Shown: positions 10,086 through 21,555, counted from the stretch's first letter. The stretch: 64,000 bases of DNA from Phymorhynchus buccinoides (GCA_017654935.2 CM065690.1:1719016-1783015), one strand, 5' to 3'. Notes: generated by a model from the letters alone, not told the origin. Translations and numbers: made by a program.

Positions 10086-10555
10086 TTGTATTGCCTTATG
10101 TTGAGTTGAGTTGTGTTGTGTTGTATTGAGGTGTGTTGTGTTGTTGTTGAATTGTCTTGTGTTGTATTGTATTGAGGTGTGTTGTGTTGTTGAATTGTCT
10201 TGTGTTGAGTTGTATTCAGGTGTGTTGTGTTGTTGAATTGTCTTGTGTTGTATTGTATTGAGGTGTGTTGTGTTGTTGAATTGTCTTGTGTTGAGTTGTA
10301 TTGAGGTGTGTTGTGTTGTTGAATTGTCTTGTGTTGTATTGTATTGAGGTGTGTTGTGTTGTTGAATTGTCTTGTGTTGTATTGTATTGAGGTGTGTTGT
10401 GTTGTTGAATTGTCTTGTGTTGAGTTGTATTGAGGTGTGTTGTGTTGTATTGAGGTGTGTTGTGTTGCATTGCGTTGTGCTGTGTTGAGTTGAGTTGTGT
10501 TCAATTGTGTTGCATTGAGTTGAGTTCTGTTGTGTTGAGTTGTAGCTGTATTTGT
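10086..10555 (+). repeat. 43-bp GTT-rich minisatellite filling the rest of the HLCS intron
   Basis: Units contain TGTGTTGTTGAATTGTCTTG and TATTGAGGTGTGTTG with a regular 43 bp step, about seven units, then irregular TGTGTTGAGT repeats. With the preceding (GT)n, the 737-bp intron is almost wholly simple repeat. Long Thr/Gln/Asn-rich frames on the minus strand are artefacts of this composition. Confidence 0.85.
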
Positions 10556-10578
10556 ATTACGTTTTTCTTCCGTGCCAG

Positions 10579-10795
10579 GGTGCGGATTCAACGTGAGCAA
10601 CAGCCTCCCTACGGTGTGCCTCAACTCGCTGATAGACGACCACAACTGCGCGCATCCAGGTTCGAACCTTCGCCCCTTGAGCACCAGCGAAGTTGTGGCC
10701 CGCGCTGTGTCCTCGCTGGAGGCCACCGTGCAGCTATTCCAGAAACTGGGCCAGGAAGAGTTCTGCCGCCTGTATTACCGCTACTGGCTGCACGG
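10579..10795 (+). CDS. HLCS: Holocarboxylase synthetase, GCGFNV exon
   Basis: With one base from the previous exon it encodes GCGFNVSNSLPTVCLNSLID, then PLSTSEVVARAVSSLEATVQ and LYYRYWLHG. GxGxNV and the LYYRYW strand are conserved in eukaryotic biotin ligases and complete the catalytic domain. The acceptor TTCCGTGCCAG ends at 10578. The donor GTGAGG begins at 10796, leaving phase 2 (GG), which joins C of the next exon to give Gly. The exon is GC-rich compared with its introns, and no lesion is seen. Confidence 0.95.
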
Positions 10796-11171
10796 GTGAG
10801 GAGATTTTTGTTGTTGCTGTTGTTGTCCCATCTTCTGAGGCTGTGCAGTGGCATTGCTCCCACACCGCTCATTCTGAGTCCCAACTCGCAGCCTCACCCT
10901 GGCGACAAAAATATTTTTTCGCTTCACCAAGCGATAAAATCAAATCGACTGAACGTTCACGATTATCCTTAGCGATTATCGTGCTTATGAGTGTGCAGAA
11001 TGACTTTTTTGTTGGTGGTGATAAAATTCAAATGCGGGCGATTATCGCCTTCAAGATCGCGCATATGGAATTCCGGCTTAAGGAGTCACAAAACATAATC
11101 TATATTATAGGCGGACTTGTGACGTTTTGTATTTAAAAAAAGCATGACAAAAAAAGCTAAAGAGGAAGGAA

Positions 11172-11209
<38 letters not shown>

Positions 11210-11846
11210 GGGGGGTTGACCCCTCATTTGCATAATTTGTCCTCAATGAAGGAGGCGAGAAGTCATTTCATTGGTTGAAAGTTAATTACGGACCATCCCC
11301 ACCGCAGGCTTCCACCTCGTCGTGGTGGGGGAGCTTTAATCTAAGAGCAACCCCTCATCCCCATTTTTCATTCTCTCCATCCTCATTTACAATTCATGAC
11401 ATGCCAGGTGTTTTTTATTGTTCACTGGCTTTCACGCGTAAAACCTTGCGCGCTTCAGTGAACACATGTTGCCCATTCTGCAGTGCGCTTTGTTCTATAT
11501 TCCTTTTTACTAGCATGTGTTTGTTATTCTTTTTTACTGTTTTAAAAAACCTGGATCCGTCCGATAAGTAGAGTAGAGTGGCTCAACGTTTCCAGCACTG
11601 TGTGAAATTATGAGCTGTAGGGTGCAATGATGAAGATGCCATGTCGTGAATTGTACTGTGTTTAGTTTTTTTTCACTTTCAGGTTTTTGGACGTTGTTAA
11701 GAATCATTGATGTGCGTTTTGTTATACGTGGTCGAACTTTATGCGGTGACAGTCCTGAGATAACCATAGCTGTTGACGGGACTATAACAGACTAACTACT
11801 CACGGACCAAGCGGGAGTACTTTCGTACCCGTTTTGCAGCGAAGCG
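10796..11846 (+). other. HLCS intron, no gene; 37-bp poly-G at 11172-11208
   Basis: This is intronic sequence with a pure G37 run at 11172-11208 followed by TGGGGGG. There is otherwise no repeat family I can name and no coding segment with splice signals. The poly-G run is a likely site of sequencing or replication error. Confidence 0.6.
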
Positions 11847-12403
11847 GTTAAAAGTGGACCCAGACGGATGAGTTTTTTGCCAGAAACACGTGGAGATCAC
11901 CAGAAAGACAGCCTTTACAAGGATCTGAACACTCACTTTGCTCCGGTTTCCTAGAAATTAAGCCATCAAAATGGCAATTCCTCCTTGGCGGAGATGCCGG
12001 AGAGACTAGCCATTTTGGATGGGGTGGGTGGAGGTCACTCGTTGTGGTTGAAGCATTTTCTTTTTTTGGTAGTGCAGTATAAAAAAAAATTGGGAGCTAT
12101 TTCCTTTGTTGTGAGCGAAACTCCTTTAAACTGTATAAAATTTAATAAAAATAAAAAGGCTTGTATTGTGAAAGTTTTGTGCAAACGATTTGGTGGCCAT
12201 TAGAAAAGAGACGGCACACGTCTTCTCTTTGGGTGAAAGAATTTGTGTTCCAGCACCTCCGCCAAGGAGGACTCGCCGATTTTGACAGTTTGATTTCTAG
12301 GAAACCAGAGCAAAGTGAGTGTCGCAATCTCTGTAAAGGGTGTTTTCATGGTGATCTCGACGTGTTTCTTGCAAAAACTCATCCGTCAGGGTTCCCCTTT
12401 AAC
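11847..12403. mobile_element. Foldback/MITE with ~155-bp terminal inverted repeats in the last HLCS intron
   Basis: The left arm from 11847 (GTTAAAAGTGGACCC, GACGGATGAGTTTTT, GAAACACGTGGAGATCACC, TTTCCTAGAAAT, CTCCTTGGCGGAG) reappears inverted ending at 12403, at roughly 80% identity. A ~240-bp spacer lies between the arms. No clear target duplication is seen. It ends about 70 bp before the final exon's acceptor. Confidence 0.7.
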
Positions 12404-12474
12404 GCTCTTGAATCTTGTGTTCTCACACGACTCCTATTTGTGCCTTTTTCCTAAAAAAAAGTTTCTTCTCGCAG

Positions 12475-12643
12475 CGACACGACTGTGAGGCTGGAGAGGG
12501 AGGGGAACGCGGAGGTGAGGATTGTGGGACTGGACGACTTCGGCTTCCTGCGTGTGGCGGACCAGCAGGGGAGACAATTCAGCGTGCACCCCGACGGAAA
12601 CTCCTTCGACATGATGCGAAACCTGATCTGTGTGAAGAAATAG
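12475..12643 (+). CDS. HLCS: Holocarboxylase synthetase, terminal coding exon
   Basis: The exon encodes the C-terminal SH3-like domain: [24 protein letters not shown] and [20 protein letters not shown], then TAG. This matches the conserved GLDDxGFLxV and [14 protein letters not shown] ending of the family. The acceptor TTTCTTCTCGCAG ends at 12474. The first base C completes a glycine codon with GG of the previous exon. Chained with the three upstream exons this gives 219 residues of the catalytic core plus stop, with no frame breaks. The last ~45 bp ([18 protein letters not shown]) is the seed of the minisatellite that follows. A polyadenylation signal downstream could not be placed, because the 3' UTR is array. 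Confidence 0.95.
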
Positions 12644-12656
12644 GACGGAGTGACAC

Positions 12657-12688
<32 letters not shown>

Positions 12689-15600
12689 AGAAGAAACTCC
12701 TTCGACATGATGCGAAACCTTATCTGTGTGAAGAAATAGGACGGAGTGATACTGATGACGATGATGATGATGATGGTGATGATGATTAGAAGAAACTCCT
12801 TCGACATGATGCGAAACCTTATCTGTGTGAAGAAATAGGACGGAGTGATACTGATGACGATGATGATGATGATGATGATTAGAAGAAACTCCTTCGACAT
12901 GATGCGAAACCTTATCTGTGTGAAGAAATAGGACGGAGTGATACTGATGACGATGATGATGGTGATGATGATTAGAAGAAACTCCTTCGACATGATGCGA
13001 AACCTTATCTGTGTGAAGAAATAGGACGGAGTGATACTGATGACGATGATGATGATGATGATGATTAGAAGAAACTCCTTCGACATGATGCGAAACCTTA
13101 TCTGTGTGAAGAAATAGGACGGAGTGATACTGATGACGATGATGATGATGATGATGATTAGAAGAAACTCCTTCGACATGATGCGAAACCTTATCTGTGT
13201 GAAGAAATAGGACGGAGTGATACTGATGACGATGATGATGATGATGGTGATGATGATTAGAAGAAACTCCTTCGACATGATGCGAAACCTGATCTGTGTG
13301 AAGAAATAGGAGGGAGTGACACTGATGACAATGATGATGATGATGGTGATGATGATTAGAAGAAACTCCTTCGACATGATGCGAAACCTTATCTGTGTGA
13401 AGAAATAGGACGGAGTGACACTGATGACGATGATGATGATGATGATTAGAAGAAACTCCTTTGACATGATGCGAAACCTCATCTGTGTAGAAATAGGAGG
13501 GAGTGGTACTGATGACGATGATGATGATGATGATTAGAAGAAACTCCTTCGACATGATGCGAAACCTCATCTGTGTGAAGAAATAGGAGGGAGTGGTACT
13601 GATGACGATGATGATGATGATGATGATTAGAAGAAACTCCTTCGACATGATGCGAAACCTGATCTGTGTGAAGAAATAGGAGGGAGTGACACTGATGACG
13701 ATGATGATGGTGATGGTGATGATGATTAGAAGAAACTCCTTCGACATGATGCGAAACCTCATCTGTGTAGAAATAGGAGGGAGTGACACTGATGACGATG
13801 ATGATGGTGATGGTGATGATGATTAGAAGAAACTCCTTCGACATGATGCGAAACCTCATCTGTGTAGAAATAGGAGGGAGTGACACTGATGACGATGATG
13901 ATGGTGATGGTGATGATGATTAGAAGAAACTCCTTCGACATGATGCGAAACCTCATCTGTGTGAAGAAATAGGAGGGAGTGGTACTGATGACGATGATGA
14001 TGATGATGATGATGATTAGAAGAAACTCCTTCGACATGATGCGAAACCTTATCTGTGTGAAGAAATAGGACGGAGTGACACTGATGACGATGATGATGAT
14101 GATGGTGATGATGATTAGAAGAAACTCCTTCGACATGATGCGAAACCTCATCTGTGTGAAGAAATAGGACGGAGTGACACTGATGACAATGATGATGATG
14201 ATGGTGATGATGATTAGAAGAAACTCCTTCGACATGATGCGAAACCTTATCTGTGTGAAGAAATAGGACGGAGTGACACTGATGACAATGATGATGATGA
14301 TGGTGATGATGATTAGAAGAAACTCCTTCGACATGATGCGAAACCTCATCTGTGTGAAGAAATAGGAGGGAGTGGTACTGATGACGATGATGACAATGAT
14401 GATGATGATGGTGATGATGATTAGAAGAAACTCCTTCGACATGATGCGAAACCTCATCTGTGTGAAGAAATAGGAGGGAGTGGTACTGATGACGATGATG
14501 ACAATGATGATGATGATGGTGATGATGATTAGAAGAAACTCCTTCGACATGATGCGAAACCTCATCTGTGTGAAGAAATAGGAGGGAGTGGTACTGATGA
14601 CGATGATGACAATGATGATGATGATGATGTGATGATGATTAGAAGAAACTCCTTCGACATGATGCGAAACCTCATCTGTGTGAAGAAATAGGAGGGAGTG
14701 GTACTGATGACGATGATGACAATGATGATGATGATGGTGATGATGATTAGAAGAAACTCCTTCGACATGATGCGAAACCTCATCTGTGTGAAGAAATAGG
14801 AGGGAGTGGTACTGATGACGATGATGACAATGATGATGATGATGGTGATGATGATTAGAAGAAACTCCTTCGACATGATGCGAAACCTCATCTGTGTGAA
14901 GAAATAGGAGGGAGTGGTACTGATGACGATGATGACAATGATGATGATGATGATGATGATGATTAGAAGAAACTCCTTCGACATGATGCGAAACCTCATC
15001 TGTGTGAAGAAATAGGAGGGAGTGGTACTGATGACGATGATGACAATGATGATGATGATGATGATGATGATTAGAAGAAACTCCTTCGACATGATGCGAA
15101 ACCTCATCTGTGTGAAGAAATAGGAGGGAGTGGTACTGATGACGATGATGACAATGATGATGATGATGATGATGATGATTAGAAGAAACTCCTTCGACAT
15201 GATGCGAAACCTCATCTGTGTGAAGAAATAGGAGGGAGTGGTACTGATGACGATGATGACAATGATGATGATGATGATGATGATGATTAGAAGAAACTCC
15301 TTCGACATGATGCGAAACCTCATCTGTGTGAAGAAATAGGAGGGAGTGGTACTGATGACGATGATGACAATGATGATGATGATGATGATGATGATTAGAA
15401 GAAAACTCCTTCGACATGATGCGAAACCTCATCTGTGTGAAGAAATAGGAGGGAGTGGTACTGATGACGATGATGACAATGATGATGATGATGATGATGA
15501 TGATTAGAAGAAACTCCTTCGACATGATGCGAAACCTCATCTGTGTGAAGAAATAGGAGGGAGTGGTACTGATGACGATGATGACAATGATGATGATGAT

Positions 15601-16083
15601 GATGATGATGATTAGAAGAAACTCCTTCGACATGATGCGAAACCTCATCTGTGTGAAGAAATAGGAGGGAGTGGTACTGATGACGATGATGACAATGATG
15701 ATGATGATGATGATGATGATTAGAAGAAACTCCTTTGACATGATGCGAAACCTCATCTGTGTGAAGAAATAGGAGGGAGTGGTACTGATGACGATGATGA
15801 CAATGATGATGATGATGATGATGATGATTAGAAGAAACTCCTTCGACATGATGCGAAACCTCATCTGTGTGAAGAAATAGGAGGGAGTGACACTGATGAT
15901 GATGATGATGATGATGATGATTAGAAGAAACTCCTTCGACATGATGCGAAACCTCATCTGTGTGAAGAAATAGGAGGGAGTGACACTGATGATGATGATG
16001 ATGATGATGATGATTAGAAGAAACTCCTTCGACATGATGCGAAACCTCATCTGTGTGAAGAAATAGGAGGGAGTGACACTGAT
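12604..16083 (+). repeat. Minisatellite of 88-115 bp, ~35 units, derived from the HLCS stop-codon end
   Basis: Each unit contains ACTCCTTCGACATGATGCGA, AACCTNATCTGTGTGAAGAA, ATAGGAGGGAGTG and a (GATGAC)/(GAT)n stretch of variable length ending GATTAGAAGAA. The first unit is the functional exon end, and about 34 further copies follow in the same orientation. Unit length varies through the GAT run. A later-array subfamily has GATGACGATGATGACAATGA. Three copies (near 13488, 13770 and 13860) lost two bases (GTGTAGAAATAG). The very long His- and Ile-rich minus-strand frames here are artefacts. Confidence 0.95.
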
Positions 16084-16326
16084 CCCCCTGTGGGGATACC
16101 GGGGGGTCTTTTGTATGAATAGTTCCCCCACCTTCTGGAAGTTCTGTTCTTGTAACTTCTTCTAATCTGTCACTCTCTTTGACTCTGCCTTTTCCTTTTG
16201 CTTGCTGTCATCTACTATCTTTCTGCCTTACCTGTGGTCCATTCTCCTGCCTTTTTCTCAAGAAACATTTTCAAAAAGATTTCCTCATAATTGACAGGAA
16301 ACTGAGCGATCGAAGAAGGAAGAAGA
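16084..16326 (+). mobile_element. GAA-tailed retroposon, type B with internal deletion, inserted in the HLCS-derived array
   Basis: It starts CCCCCTGTGGGGATACCGG and has the central CTTTGACTCTGCC block, but lacks most of the type B module, jumping to ATAATTGACAGGAAACTGAGCG. Its tail is GAAGAAGGAAGAAGAA. Array sequence resumes immediately afterwards (ATACTGATGGTGATGATGA), flanked by CACTGAT on the left and TACTGAT on the right. It therefore inserted into an existing array unit. Confidence 0.8.
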
Positions 16327-16400
16327 ATGATACTGATGGTGATGATGATTAGAAGAAAAAAAAAAAGAGAGGAGGAGGAGGAGGAGGAAAAGAAGAAGAA

Positions 16401-18151
16401 GAAGAGGAATGTGATGGTGTGGAGTGGAAGGGTGAAGGGTGCAGGGACAGACAGGAGTGCAGGAATAGTAGGCAGGAAACAATCAGCAAGCAGCAAACAG
16501 CAACAGGCAGTCAAGGCTCACACAGGTCTCTCTCTCTCTCTCTCTTTATTGCTTCTCTCTCTCCATCTCAGGTAGAGTCTCAGGTAAGTCTAAGTCTACT
16601 GTCTCCTACAGTCAAATAAGTCTCTCATAAGTCTCCCTTAAATTTTTACCTGTGGCTAGATATATCGACAAAACCCGGACCGCAAAGACAACAACTTTAC
16701 CTTTCACTCAACCTGCTCCCGCAGAGCTAATGGCCGCCAAAGTTGTGTTTGTTACTACACCTTTTAAGTGTGTTGTCTCTACGGTCGTCATACATAACAA
16801 CACATGTTGCATATGGTTGGAAAGCTTGAAAAACACAGAATAATATGACATTCATCAATAGTCGGTAGTTTCTCTTTAAAAAGAAATACTTGCAATTAAG
16901 GTACAAAGTGATCCCACCCTTTAACAAGCCCAACCCATATTTTATAAAATAACTAAATAACTGCTTCACAAATCAGAATAACAAACTAATAATAAAAAGG
17001 CAAAATACACAAACTTTCATTTGTATAAATTTCAAGTCCCAATTCAATCTATAAAGTTTATAATTTGTGTCCCGAAATTCGATAGAAAACACAAGTCAAA
17101 TTTCTATTGATCTAGGCTTCATGCTTGTGGTTTGAAGCAAATCTTAAATCGTAAAATATTATAAATCTATAAGGTCCAAGATCATTTTGAATATACAAAA
17201 CTAGTTTCGTTAGCTATTAGAACGAAAACAAAAGGGCGAATCAAAATAATATTGCTTGGTTTAGAAAATTAGTATTTCGATTCAAAAGACAGTCAATCGG
17301 CATTCACACGTGGTATAGGCCTAGCCTACCGTACAAAGAACTCGGGAGGTTCGTGAATAGCTACAATGAATGGACTGTATTCCTTTTGCAATACTACAAG
17401 TTTATACGGAAAAGGTCCATAGCATGCCATATATGAAATGAAAGGGGATAGATTATAGATTTAGGTCGTATAATTAGAAATTCAAACATTTGACAAAATT
17501 TTGAATAAGAATAGAAAACATGCGAAACGACCTGGAATATTTTGACCCACGTGTTAATTTTACCAATCACAAAATCTTGAATTGTCAGGCTATGCGAGTA
17601 TTTCAGTTAATACAAATGTATGGGATAAAATCTATGATTTTTTCTGGTTCCAACCATATGCATCTTGTATCAATACAAACTTCAATTAAACGAGAATATG
17701 ATAAAATACAATTTAATTACAAATAAATCTCAAGGGAGTTAACTTGGGCAGATAACTCCAAACTAGCAAAAATAGGCATCTGCTAGGAGTAAGCTTAGAG
17801 GGCAATAGTAGCTGTGTCCCCACACTGCTAGAGGAAGAAAGAAGGTAAGAGAGACGAGTGATGATGATGGAAATGGAAAGAAGAACAAGAAATAAACTAA
17901 ACTAAGAATATGAACAGAAGTTGAATAAGAAAAAATAATTATTAAAAGAAAAAAGAAAAGAGGGGAAGAAGAAGAAGAAGAATTAGAAGAGGATGGTGAT
18001 GATAATTCAAAGAATAGAAGACAACAAATAATTGAAAGGATAGGTACCCTATTCTACAGACTACCAGGCCATACTTTTTCCCTCAACGGAGACCCCTGCG
18101 CCTTAAAATGCTATGTGACTGGAATCTGATCAAACAAAGTTCTGAATTCCA
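16401..18151. other. AT-rich stretch, no gene seen
   Basis: This is a purine-rich patch (16340-16410), a short CT run (16528-16560), then ~1.5 kb of AT-rich DNA. It has no splice-bounded coding segment, array or recognisable transposon. Short frames such as 17520-17726 have no coding character. Confidence 0.5.
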
Positions 18152-18616
18152 TTAACTCACTCAGGAGGAATGAGCCGGATTCGGCTCATGGCTCGCACAA
18201 CCGTTTAGGACGAATGGCCCGGATCCGGCTCAAGAGTTTTCAAGAGGTTTTGATTTCTGGCCTGTAACCAGCTTTCCGGTGCAAAGTCATAACCTATTTT
18301 CAGTTTGCAGTTTTCCTCTCTTGAAATCAACCAATCATTGCAGACTTTACATTCAGCTTTGGTTGTAGAGGGGGGTCAAAGATCGGAATGTGAAATTTTC
18401 CTTCTTTCTATGTGTTACCTGTTTTTCGTCAATAGGAGACAAATGACGAAGGTATGGAATCTGATGTTTTACGATCGGTTTGTGCATGGTGTTAGTAATC
18501 TTATTCTGAAAATATTAGTCCAATTACTTCTCATAACTTTTTTGTGGTGATGGGTTTTCGAACCTAGTCCTAAACGGTTGTAAGGGGAAGCAACTGGCCA
18601 GTGCCGAGTGAGTTAA
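18152..18616. mobile_element. piggyBac-type non-autonomous element (TTAA-flanked)
   Basis: The left end TTAACTCACTCAGG (18152) and right end CCGAGTGAGTTAA (to 18616) form a terminal inverted repeat with TTAA on both sides, the piggyBac target signature. A second, perfect 15-bp subterminal inverted repeat ACAACCGTTTAGGAC lies at 18197-18211 and, inverted, at 18567-18581. Near the left end is a small hairpin, ATGAGCCGGATTCGGCTCAT. It is about 457 bp with no coding capacity. Confidence 0.8.
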
Positions 18617-18754
18617 TAACGTAAGTGTAGAGATCAACTATCAGGCCGAAATCATGAATGAAACAAACAAAGCAGACGACACATTCACACTGAGAAGGGG
18701 GGAGGGGGCGGTGGAATCAGGATATGATGTTGCAGCCTCGGCTTCGACAGCCAA

Positions 18755-19246
18755 CGCCAATAACAGTCAAAGACAATAACAGTCAAAGACAATAACAGCC
18801 AAAGACAATAACAGTCAAAGACAATAACAGCCAAAGACAATAACAGCCAAAGACAATAAGTCAAAGACAATAACAGTCAAAGACAATAACAGTCAAAGAC
18901 AATAACAGTCAAAGACAATAACAGCCAAAGACAATAACAGTCAAAGACAATAACAGTCAAAGACAATAACAGCCAAAGACAATAACAGTCAAAGACAATA
19001 ACAGCCAAAGACAATAACAGTCAAAGACAATAACAGCCAAAGACAATAACAGCCAAAGACAATAACAGTCAAAGACAATAACAGCCAAAGACAATAACAG
19101 CCAAAGACAATAACAGCCAAAGACAATAACAGTCAAAGACAATAACAGCCAAAGACAATAACAGTCAAAGACAATAACAGCCAAAGACAATAACAGTCAA
19201 AGACAATAACAGCCAAAGACAATAACAGCCAAAGACAATAACAGTC
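18755..19246. repeat. 16-bp minisatellite, ~30 units
   Basis: The unit AATAACAGYCAAAGAC varies only at the Y (C or T), apart from one short unit near 18858. The period is 16 bp. Minus-strand Leu/Val-rich frames are artefacts. Confidence 0.93.
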
Positions 19247-19756
19247 ATGGCGGACACAGGCTACTGGAGCCGGAACTCATTCTATAAATCTACTCCATGT
19301 TTTTCAATAGGGCATTTGCTGCGTGCCGGTGACCTTGAATTTCACCGAGTTGAATTAGAAAGGTCAGCGTAACTCTGGCAGAACGAGCGCGGGCAAATTA
19401 GTAGTCTAGTATAGGGAACGAACACTCGTGGCAAATGCCCTATTCCGACTTTTCTGGGCTCTCTGACGCAGACGATGCATAAAAGAGCTTCATCATACGG
19501 ATATCCGTATAGCGGCGTGAGTGTAACTTCTGTCGTTCTGAAGATCGTGTTGACAGAACCAGGCAAAATACCGACCTTTGTTTGAGTCGACCTTGTCTTT
19601 TCAATCTATTTTTTTTTCTTTTGTTCGATCATTTTGCATGCGCTTTAAAATATGTTGCGCCTTGTGTATGCTTAAATTCACATTTTTGGTGTTAAATTCC
19701 GGGGCTGCGCCTTATTAGAAGCGCCTTTTGGTCCGTAAAATGCCGCTCTTTCTTTT
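19247..19756. other. No gene seen; short inverted repeat
   Basis: An inverted pair AATAGGGCATTTGC (about 19308) and GCAAATGCCCTATT (about 19430) spans ~140 bp and could be a small foldback element. I see no coding exon that I can defend. Confidence 0.4.
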
Positions 19757-19999
19757 ACTGTCATCGTAATATTCAAAGTACTTTTGGTGCTTTCCTCTGC
19801 TTGTAAGCAATTCTGCTACTCATATATTTTGGGATTTACTGTCATCGTAATATTCAAAGCACTTTTGGTGCTTTCCTCTGCTTGTAAGCAATTCTGCTAC
19901 TCATATATTTTGGGATTTACTGGCATCGTAATATTCAAAGCACTTTTGGTGCTTTCCTCTGCTTGTAAGCAATTCTGCTACTCATATATTTTGGGATTT
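19757..19999. repeat. 81-bp direct repeat, three units
   Basis: Three units start ACTGTCATCGTAATATTCAA (19757, 19838 and 19919, the last with ACTGGCAT) and include TGCTTTCCTCTGCTTGTAAG and CTCATATATTTTGGGATT. They are nearly identical, so recent. Confidence 0.9.
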
Positions 20000-20115
20000 C
20001 GAGCTTTTTCTTGTTTAATTATTATTAGTTTTTTAATGAAACGAATGCGAAGCGCATGTTTCATCACTTTCTTTCATGAGTGCCCTGCTTTGTTGTTCAA
20101 ATCTGTTATCATTAT

Positions 20116-20412
20116 GGCCTCCCCGTGGGAAAGGTTCCTCCACCTTCTGGAAGTTGTGTGCTTGTAACTGCCACTCTCTTTGACTCTGCCTTTTCCCTTT
20201 ACTTTCTGTTTTTCTTGACTTACTGGCCTGTTCTCCTGCCTTTAACCACAGAAAAAAACTTCCAAATAATTTTTATCTTTTGAGCTCCTCCTCCGAAATT
20301 GGAATGTTTCGGCTGTACGCAGCGGGGAGACCAGTCAAATCTGAAAACCGGATATGTACGTAACTTACCCATTATGGCCGTATGGCCTGGGAAAAAAAAG
20401 AAGAAAAAGTTA
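20116..20412 (+). mobile_element. GAA-tailed retroposon, type A (5' diverged)
   Basis: It starts CTCCCCGTGGGAAAGG and has a shortened head, the central CTTTGACTCTGCCTTTTCCC block and the type A 3' module (TGAGCTCCTCC, GCAGCGGGGAGACCAGT, GTATGGCCTGGGAA). Its tail is AAAAAAAAGAAGAAAAAG. No target duplication was identified. Confidence 0.75.
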
Positions 20413-20638
20413 TTATTTTTGTCTACTTTTGTTTGCCAATTTCATATCGTTGTTGTTGGTCGTTATTGTTTGAATTGTACAGTATAGTCTTTCTTGTTTT
20501 TGTTGTTGAATAACATTTGCAAAGGAGAAAGGTGGATCATATTATGTAAATATTTTAATATTATTATTTTTTTACTTCTAAGTGGAGAGTATTTGTTTGT
20601 TTGTCAAATGTATTATGTTGGTGTATTATCTTGTAGAT

Positions 20639-21056
20639 GACATTCCGGTAAAGGTCAAGATGTGCCACCCCCCCTGCATTTCTCGGTTAATTGTATTTTT
20701 CCGTTTTTGCCTTTCTTACCATACATAAAGCTGTATTTTAGGAACATTTTTAGCTAATAACCTTTTTGGAATACTAACCCTAACCCTAGCCCTAACCCTA
20801 AACCTAACCCTACCCCCCACTATGTACTGCAGTACACTGCGATTTGTCACAGTTGTGGTTCATTGCGTTTTTCCGTCTTATAGGGTGGGGGGTAGGGTTA
20901 GGGTTAGGGATAGGGTTAGTATTCCCAAAAGGTTATTAGCTAAAAATGTTCCTAAAATACAGCTTTATGTATGGTAAGAAAGGCAAAACCGGAAAAATAC
21001 AATTAACCGAGAAATGTTGGGGGGGGGGGGCACATCTTGACCTTTGCCGACATTCC
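20639..21056. mobile_element. Foldback element with 8-bp TSD and telomere-like repeats in its arms
   Basis: Arms of ~175 bp (from 20647 and to 21048) are inverted copies, starting GGTAAAGGTCAAGATGTGCC and ending GGCACATCTTGACCTTTGCC. The 8-bp direct repeat GACATTCC flanks both sides (20639-20646 and 21049-21056). Near the inner end each arm has telomere-like DNA (CTAACCCTAACCCTAGCCC in the left arm, inverted in the right). A ~56 bp loop contains GTACTGCAGTAC. The 8-bp duplication suggests a hAT-type or similar DNA transposon; no transposase is present. Confidence 0.85.
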
Positions 21057-21292
21057 TTTGCATGTCAGCAAGTGTTTTGCGGTGCAATCAGTTTCTGTAT
21101 AAAACGCTGTCTATTTGGACGTCATGAATGTTTTTTGGGTTTTTTGGGACGTCATGAATTTACCTGGAGTTGGATTGAAAATAATAAATAATGTGTGAGA
21201 TCTGTCTGTTTTGTTGTCTGTTATGTGTGTGATTATTATGAAATTGTCGTTGATTTCGAAGGGGGAAAATGTTGATTGTGTGTACACAGACG

Positions 21293-21294
<2 letters not shown>

Positions 21295-21348
<54 letters not shown>
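21295..21348. repeat. (CA)n microsatellite
   Basis: This is a pure CA run of ~27 units. Confidence 0.95.
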
Positions 21349-21350
<2 letters not shown>

Positions 21351-21555
21351 GTGTTTGAATGTATGCATAAGCATGCACAATCTTCTTTGCCCTGTCCATT
21401 TGTGAACAAAAACAAATACACAAAAAGTATAAAAATAAAGTTTAATCATACAAAATACACATTCATTTCAGCTCAAATCAATTTCATTTCAACGTGTAAA
21501 TTATTCAGATAAATTGGAGCGTGTTTCAATGAAAACACAAAGCGTCTAATTCAAA

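Noticed and set aside
10655..10680. B-box-like GGTTCGAACCT inside an HLCS exon
   Set aside because: It is in frame within conserved coding sequence and has no A-box partner; coincidence.
12434..16131. Very long minus-strand frames rich in His, Ile and Ser (up to 790 codons)
   Set aside because: They are antisense reads of the HLCS-derived GAT-containing minisatellite and switch frame whenever the GAT run changes length. No splice or homology support.
17520..17726. 68-codon frame in the AT-rich region
   Set aside because: Composition matches the surrounding non-coding DNA and there is no supporting signal.
19250..19375. Short plus-strand frame starting ATGGCGGACACAGGCTACTG
   Set aside because: About 40 codons with no splice partner or recognisable family; it overlaps a small inverted repeat.
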